A DNA stretch of 64,000 nucleotides from Epiperipatus broadwayi (lineage: Eukaryota > Onychophora > Udeonychophora > Euonychophora > Peripatidae), in the NCBI GenBank assembly GCA_028023455.1, contig JAQFVV010006715.1, forward strand, positions 371,470 through 435,469, given 5' to 3'. The position numbers and the translations under genes are program-made. The notes under the pieces are model-generated. The model was not told where the DNA came from. It ran no database searches and worked only from the letters and a program-made list of their open reading frames with translations. Shown here piece by piece: positions 59,447-64,000 of the stretch. Position 1 is the first letter of the stretch, and every line of letters begins with the position of its first letter.

Positions 59447-59789
59447 TGAATGCTGGTGAAATGGTATATTTCTAGGAATTTACCTAGAAATAGTGACATC
59501 TTGAGGTGAATACCAGGGATGTGAAAACAACCAAAAAAATTAAGTAAATTTTTATCGTAAAAATGTTTTTCTTAAGATAAATGTTTTGAAATAAAATCTA
59601 ATTGTGGTGAAGTGTCATATTAAACATAAAAATATATTTTTGACAATCACATCTGTCACCATATTTTTGCACAACATATGAAAATACTGAAATGGGTTCA
59701 GGTCTACATGTGATACATGCTAATTAGCTTCAATTGAAAACATTATTGAGTTTTTATCTTCAGATCATAGCTTTATAATTGACTAAATA

Positions 59790-59960
59790 GATAAAATTGG
59801 CTGCTGGAGAGATTTATTAGATCATATGATCTAGATACAATGGTGTCAGATCCAGGTCTCCTCATTGATGAAACCAAAAGCTAATTATTAGTCTGTGAAT
59901 AATTGATATGTAGGCACTAAATATGGATGTTATGTATCAATCTATATACAACCATTAATT
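59790..59960 (+). repeat. Decayed relative of the hammerhead-bearing repeat
   Basis: Aligned with the minus strand of 44,100-44,290 (ATCTAGATAC, TCCTCATTGATGAAACC, ATTAGTCTGTG, TAGGCACTAAATA). The core C is T and GAAA is replaced by ATTA, so the ribozyme is dead. Confidence 0.55.
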
Positions 59961-60664
59961 ATTAGGCCTTGTCTTGGATGTCTCTACTCTATTGAGAGTT
60001 TGATATGGTTTCAAACCCAAACATAAATAAATCATTCTGAATAACTGAAAATTACAATATTCTAAATATCAAAGAAATTCATGAAGTCTATGATATGATA
60101 ATAATGAATGCAATAAGAATTAAGGAAGTATAGAAACCCTCCAAAATTATAAAGAAATCACATAAATTCTATATATTAGAACAACAATATTACAAGAACT
60201 AATCCTACAATGTATATTTCCAACAGCTCTCATATTAATGACACAGTAATTATATAGAAAATATTATAAAATTGTAAATAAATTATACTTTAGCAATGTA
60301 ATAATTTATTTAAATGCACATTTTTTTTTTTAAGAATTCACTTTGTTTATACCTTAGAATTTCAAAATAAAATTATCATTGCTAATAAGGTTTATGTAAA
60401 GTATTACCTTAATTTAACAATTCTGGGAGGGGCGTATCAATAACTTTTATTCATTACAAGTAGCTTAACTGTTTAGATTTTATTTATTTCGTGAAGTTTT
60501 AATTTATTAAAATTAAAGTTACCAGACTGTACATTATTACACATATGCAGGAAAGTTTCAGATCAAACCAATTATAACATCTAACTAGATTTAAAAGTGT
60601 TTCTGGAAAATGTGTCATATCTATATATTGAAAGAAATTACAGAAATGACTAAAAAAAGATGAT

Positions 60665-61560
60665 TTGGGATTACTCTTTAAAAATGTGGATTATAAAAAA
60701 ATATTTGATCATGTAATTATTTCTACAATGATCAAAGCTTTAAACCATCAAAACGTAGATACACTATTACCATATTCTCATTTGTTTATCAAATTCAATT
60801 GTCAATGTTTACATTACCTGCAAATAGTTGATAAAATACAAATCAGAATAATTAAATATCTCTGGAATTTTTCACAACAATGGGAGTAAAGGTAAAGAAT
60901 TATTTAAGTTAGTTATAGTTTGAAGATGGTGTGATATATTTGTAAATAATAACTGTAAGTGTACTGAGGTGATGCAAATATTAGTATATGGAAATAAAGC
61001 TTAAATTAAGAAAAAGTAGTAAAAAATCTAAAAGTAACATTTAATGGATTTTCTAAGATAAACAGAAATTGATATGAGTAAATTAAGAGTTAAAACTACA
61101 AATATTTATTTAAATTAATAATACAGTTGTAAATATATTAGATAATATTAATTATAAAATTAAATTTTAATAAAACTATTTTGATAGAAATAACATAGTT
61201 AAAACGAAATATGCCTAAAAATTTGGAAAGGAAGATTATAATAAATGTTTTACCAATTTTTCCTTTTGGGTTAAATAATTTTAATAATTAATACAAGAAC
61301 TGTACATAGACTTCAGACCATTTGATGGAGCATGAATAGATGTGTCTAGAAGTGATTCAAAAGGAAATTCATGCATGAAAGAAAAAAAAAACTATCTCTA
61401 ACATTACTTAAAGAATCAAAACACTAAAAAAAAGCTGGTTTGGGTATACTGCAACAAAAAATGCAATATGTATGAGTGAAATAAGAAAAAAATGCTGTGA
61501 TATAGAATAGAGAGATTAGGTATTGGAAAAAAAACCTTAATAAAGTTTGGAGACACATTT
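60665..61560 (+). pseudogene. LINE (RTE-like) reverse transcriptase relic
   Basis: The open piece 60,665-60,889 encodes NVDYKKIFDHVIISTMIKAL and QNVDTLLPYSHLF, resembling LINE RT motif A (an x-DYKKAFD-type block followed by a helix). Instead of the next RT block it ends in a stop. A later broken frame near 61,205 (MPKNLERKIIINVLPIF) is at the place where RTE C-terminal sequence would follow. It is strongly decayed; clade assignment is tentative. Confidence 0.5.
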
Positions 61561-61607
61561 ATCTTATAGTGAATCTAATATTTTTCCATTAGTTGTCACT
61601 ATGAATG

Positions 61608-61716
<109 letters not shown>

Positions 61717-61841
61717 GTATGTATGAATATATGTACATTTTTATTTAATAGGCTTTTGAATTTAGTATTTGAAGAGTGAATATAGACTGAAAATCCTAAG
61801 TACAAATTCCTCTAATTAATACATATATAACCAAATATAAT

Positions 61842-61847
<6 letters not shown>

Positions 61848-61923
<76 letters not shown>
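61848..61923. repeat. (TA)n microsatellite
   Basis: About 75 bp of TA, 130 bp from the preceding array. Confidence 0.95.
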
Positions 61924-61927
<4 letters not shown>

Positions 61928-62019
61928 ATTACAAGCATAAAGCTAAACTAGTCAATATAAAATCAAAACTACCCCAAATCCAAAATTAAAACAGACCAGC
62001 ATAAAAATAATATTAAAAC

Positions 62020-62345
62020 ACAACCTAAGGTTTCACTGCTACAAGCACACTTTTCAAGTGTAAAGAACTACCAAAAACTACACAATATATATAATATTAA
62101 AAACTACCCACAAATCCATTCACTTCCCATCCACCCTTATTATTAAAAAAACTCTTAAATAAGTTAATTGCTTCAGAATAATAAATTTTCAATAATAAAG
62201 TCTCTTTAATTCTTCTTTTGATTTCATTTCTCTCAAAGAAGACAACCTTAGCTTCATCAAAATCAATAGTGTGGCCTGTATCTTTTTCATGGACATACAA
62301 AGCAGAACTAAGATATCTATTTTTAACTCTACTTTTATGGGGTAG
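62020..62345 (-). pseudogene. PLE GIY-YIG C-terminal fragment (minus)
   Basis: The minus-strand frame 62,097-62,300 and its upstream extension read RVKNRYLSSALYVHEKDTGH, IDFDEAKVVFFERNEIKRR, IKETLL. This is the conserved block that follows the GIY-YIG core in PLEs (compare DSGHKIDFSSTRI...REAI in C1). The core itself and RT are absent. A different PLE family from A-D. Confidence 0.72.
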
Positions 62346-62746
62346 TTTTGATATATATATATATAATTACCTATGGTCTAATATTATTATACTAGTAATA
62401 AAAAAAATAAAATCATATAACGTAAATGCTAGCAAAACAACAAATTTTTATTATTTTTTTTTCATTATCACGGTTTCATCGTTAAAAAACAAAAGTTAAT
62501 TAAACTCTAATGATAAATTTTGTGTAATCTAAGGCCAACATTTTTTTTTAAAAAAAATTCCTTTTTATTAAAGATAAATGGTTTTAATTAAATTAATTAT
62601 AGTACTGAATCTGTTTTTAGTGAGAGCGTGTTTTATGCTTAGTTGGTTTTCATATGAGATTCTTCACTATCAATATGTTATTTTGCTAGTATTAAATATT
62701 AGATGGCTTTATTCCATATATGTATTTTAACGTATTAATTACATAC

Positions 62747-62798
62747 CACAATTTGAAGCCGTGTCTGTAATATTGAAATGTCCATAACTTGAAGCAAT
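62747..62798 (-). CDS. Candidate host-gene exon, minus, 52 bp
   Basis: The minus-strand sequence between acceptor tttacattag (62,799 onwards) and donor TTGTG|gtatgt (62,746-62,741) is open: IASSYGHFNITDTASNC plus one base. That base joins the first two bases of the exon at 56,232 to give Glu (NCEHGVD), so phases agree. It contains a sequon (NIT) and a Cys. A stop lies immediately upstream in frame, so the acceptor position is constrained. Being short, it needs support from transcripts. Confidence 0.45.
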
Positions 62799-64000
62799 CT
62801 AATGTAAATAGTTCATTAATACATAAATTAATAAATATCCATTGAATTATATTGTTCGTATATATAAGTAATTTAATTATGTATAAGAATATAATAGCAT
62901 TTTATATTATTGACCAGACACGTATTTGATTACTTTAATTATTATACTTATCAATTTATGTGAAGTTAATCAGATATGAAACCCAAAATGTTTCGTATTA
63001 ATATTTTTTTTTAGAGAAGTTAATAAGATAATATATATATTTTTTTCTTCGTCTTTTAACTTGTCATATAATAATTCTCATAAAATTATATAAACAAAAA
63101 AAATCGTCACATATTTGATAATGAAAGAGCATTTAAAAAAAAATGTATTTTTTTGAATAGTTTGACAAAAGCCGGAAGATGATAGAAACACTATTTTTAA
63201 GATGTTTACATTACTGCTTATTTTTATTACAATTTATATGTAGATCAAATTAGTTTAACTTAAATGAAGAAAGTTTCTTGATGTAGATGTTACTTTTATA
63301 TGCTATCCACAAGATTTTGTCTTGAGCAGGCTAAGGATATTATTATTTTCATATTTGAATAATAACAAAATCAAATTATTTATGATTGATAGTTTAAAAG
63401 AACTGTAAGCACTGAAAGGGAAAATTGGATTTGAAATCAGATAACCTTAAGATAAACCCATGCCATAACATTAGCTTCACTGAAAACAAAAAACAAAGGG
63501 GAGATTAAAGAGCTCACTTTTGTAAAGTTTTATGAACACGAACCTTTTAATTTGTTTATAAATTCTAATATTAAAGATAATTTGAATGAGACTGAAATTA
63601 TAAAAAAAATTTCATAGTACATTAAATATGTGTTTTGTATTTTTTATTTCTTTTGAAATGTCTACAGTCATGGAGAAATTATTTGAAGTGAAATTTTAGT
63701 TTGATTTTAAGGAGGTATGAAGTAGATGTATTTAATTTATTTTAACTTCAACCCTTTTAAAAACTTTTTCCGGACAATGTAATTTAAAGTAAATACATAC
63801 AATATAAATAAAACAGCTCAACATACGATGTTGCTAAAGTATCAAACCATATGTTGTACCGGTATAAATCCACCATGCTTACTCATACACAGTACCCGAG
63901 TTCAAACCCAGTCCACGTTTAAGAATAAATTCCAAAACGCCAACTAAATTCAAACCCAAACCCCGGTATGACCAACCGATGATGACTTTATAACAGCATG
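62799..64000. other. No gene recognised; B-box-like site near the end
   Basis: AT-rich to about 63,830, then richer in GC. At 63,896-63,911 a canonical B-box-like CGAGTTCAAACCCAG occurs, followed by further TTCAAACCCAAACCCC; this may be the start of a SINE cut by the window edge. Confidence 0.4.

Overview
The window is a strongly AT-rich stretch of animal (metazoan) genomic DNA. It contains no bacterial-type operons. Mobile DNA and microsatellites make up most of it, and there is thin evidence for one spliced host gene. Penelope-like elements (PLEs) with GIY-YIG endonucleases, tRNA-derived SINEs, long (TA)n and (ATT)n arrays and large introns together suggest a lophotrochozoan, most plausibly a cephalopod mollusc. 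That assignment is inference from repeat style; nothing in the window proves it.

Layout. 1-7,630 is a nested PLE nest: the 3' end of one family (C1), then a minus-strand copy (A1) split by a truncated LINE, joined head-to-head to a plus copy (A2) that carries a TIR transposon, followed in tandem by a third copy (A3). 9,401-13,913 and 16,925-21,442 are two copies of an unclassified, apparently non-coding 4.5-kb repeat, both lying in TA tracts. 21.4-29 kb holds a PLE remnant, tRNA-like SINE heads, a 1.3-kb dispersed repeat, SINE copies and an inverted-repeat element carrying a hammerhead ribozyme with a complete core. 28,944-32,262 is a young head-to-head PLE pair (B1/B2); its reverse transcriptase/GIY-YIG reading frames are still open and have the best-preserved coding potential in the window. 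33-37 kb is mostly microsatellite and unannotated sequence. 37.9-40.2 kb is a decayed PLE. 43.3-46.8 kb is another head-to-head PLE pair (D), whose minus arm has taken in a segment with a second hammerhead motif. 51.9-55.0 kb is a near full-length but broken PLE (C2) with an inverted partial copy at its 5' side. 57.5-62.4 kb holds tandem duplications, a decayed hammerhead, a LINE relic and a PLE fragment.

Host gene. Three short minus-strand segments (62,747-62,798; 56,080-56,232; 49,148-49,247) have open frames, splice-like borders and compatible phases. Joined, they would encode a cysteine-rich, N-glycosylatable, probably extracellular protein segment. If correct, PLE C2 lies inside an intron and much of the right half of the window is intronic. 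The protein family is not recognised.

Recurring themes: PLE copies are repeatedly arranged head-to-head around a 5'-truncated junction (about 3,041; 30,392; 45,420), with a related inversion at 52,203. TA microsatellites have grown inside PLE coding sequence and at the axis of palindromes. Hammerhead motifs at several stages of decay accompany PLE-type repeats.
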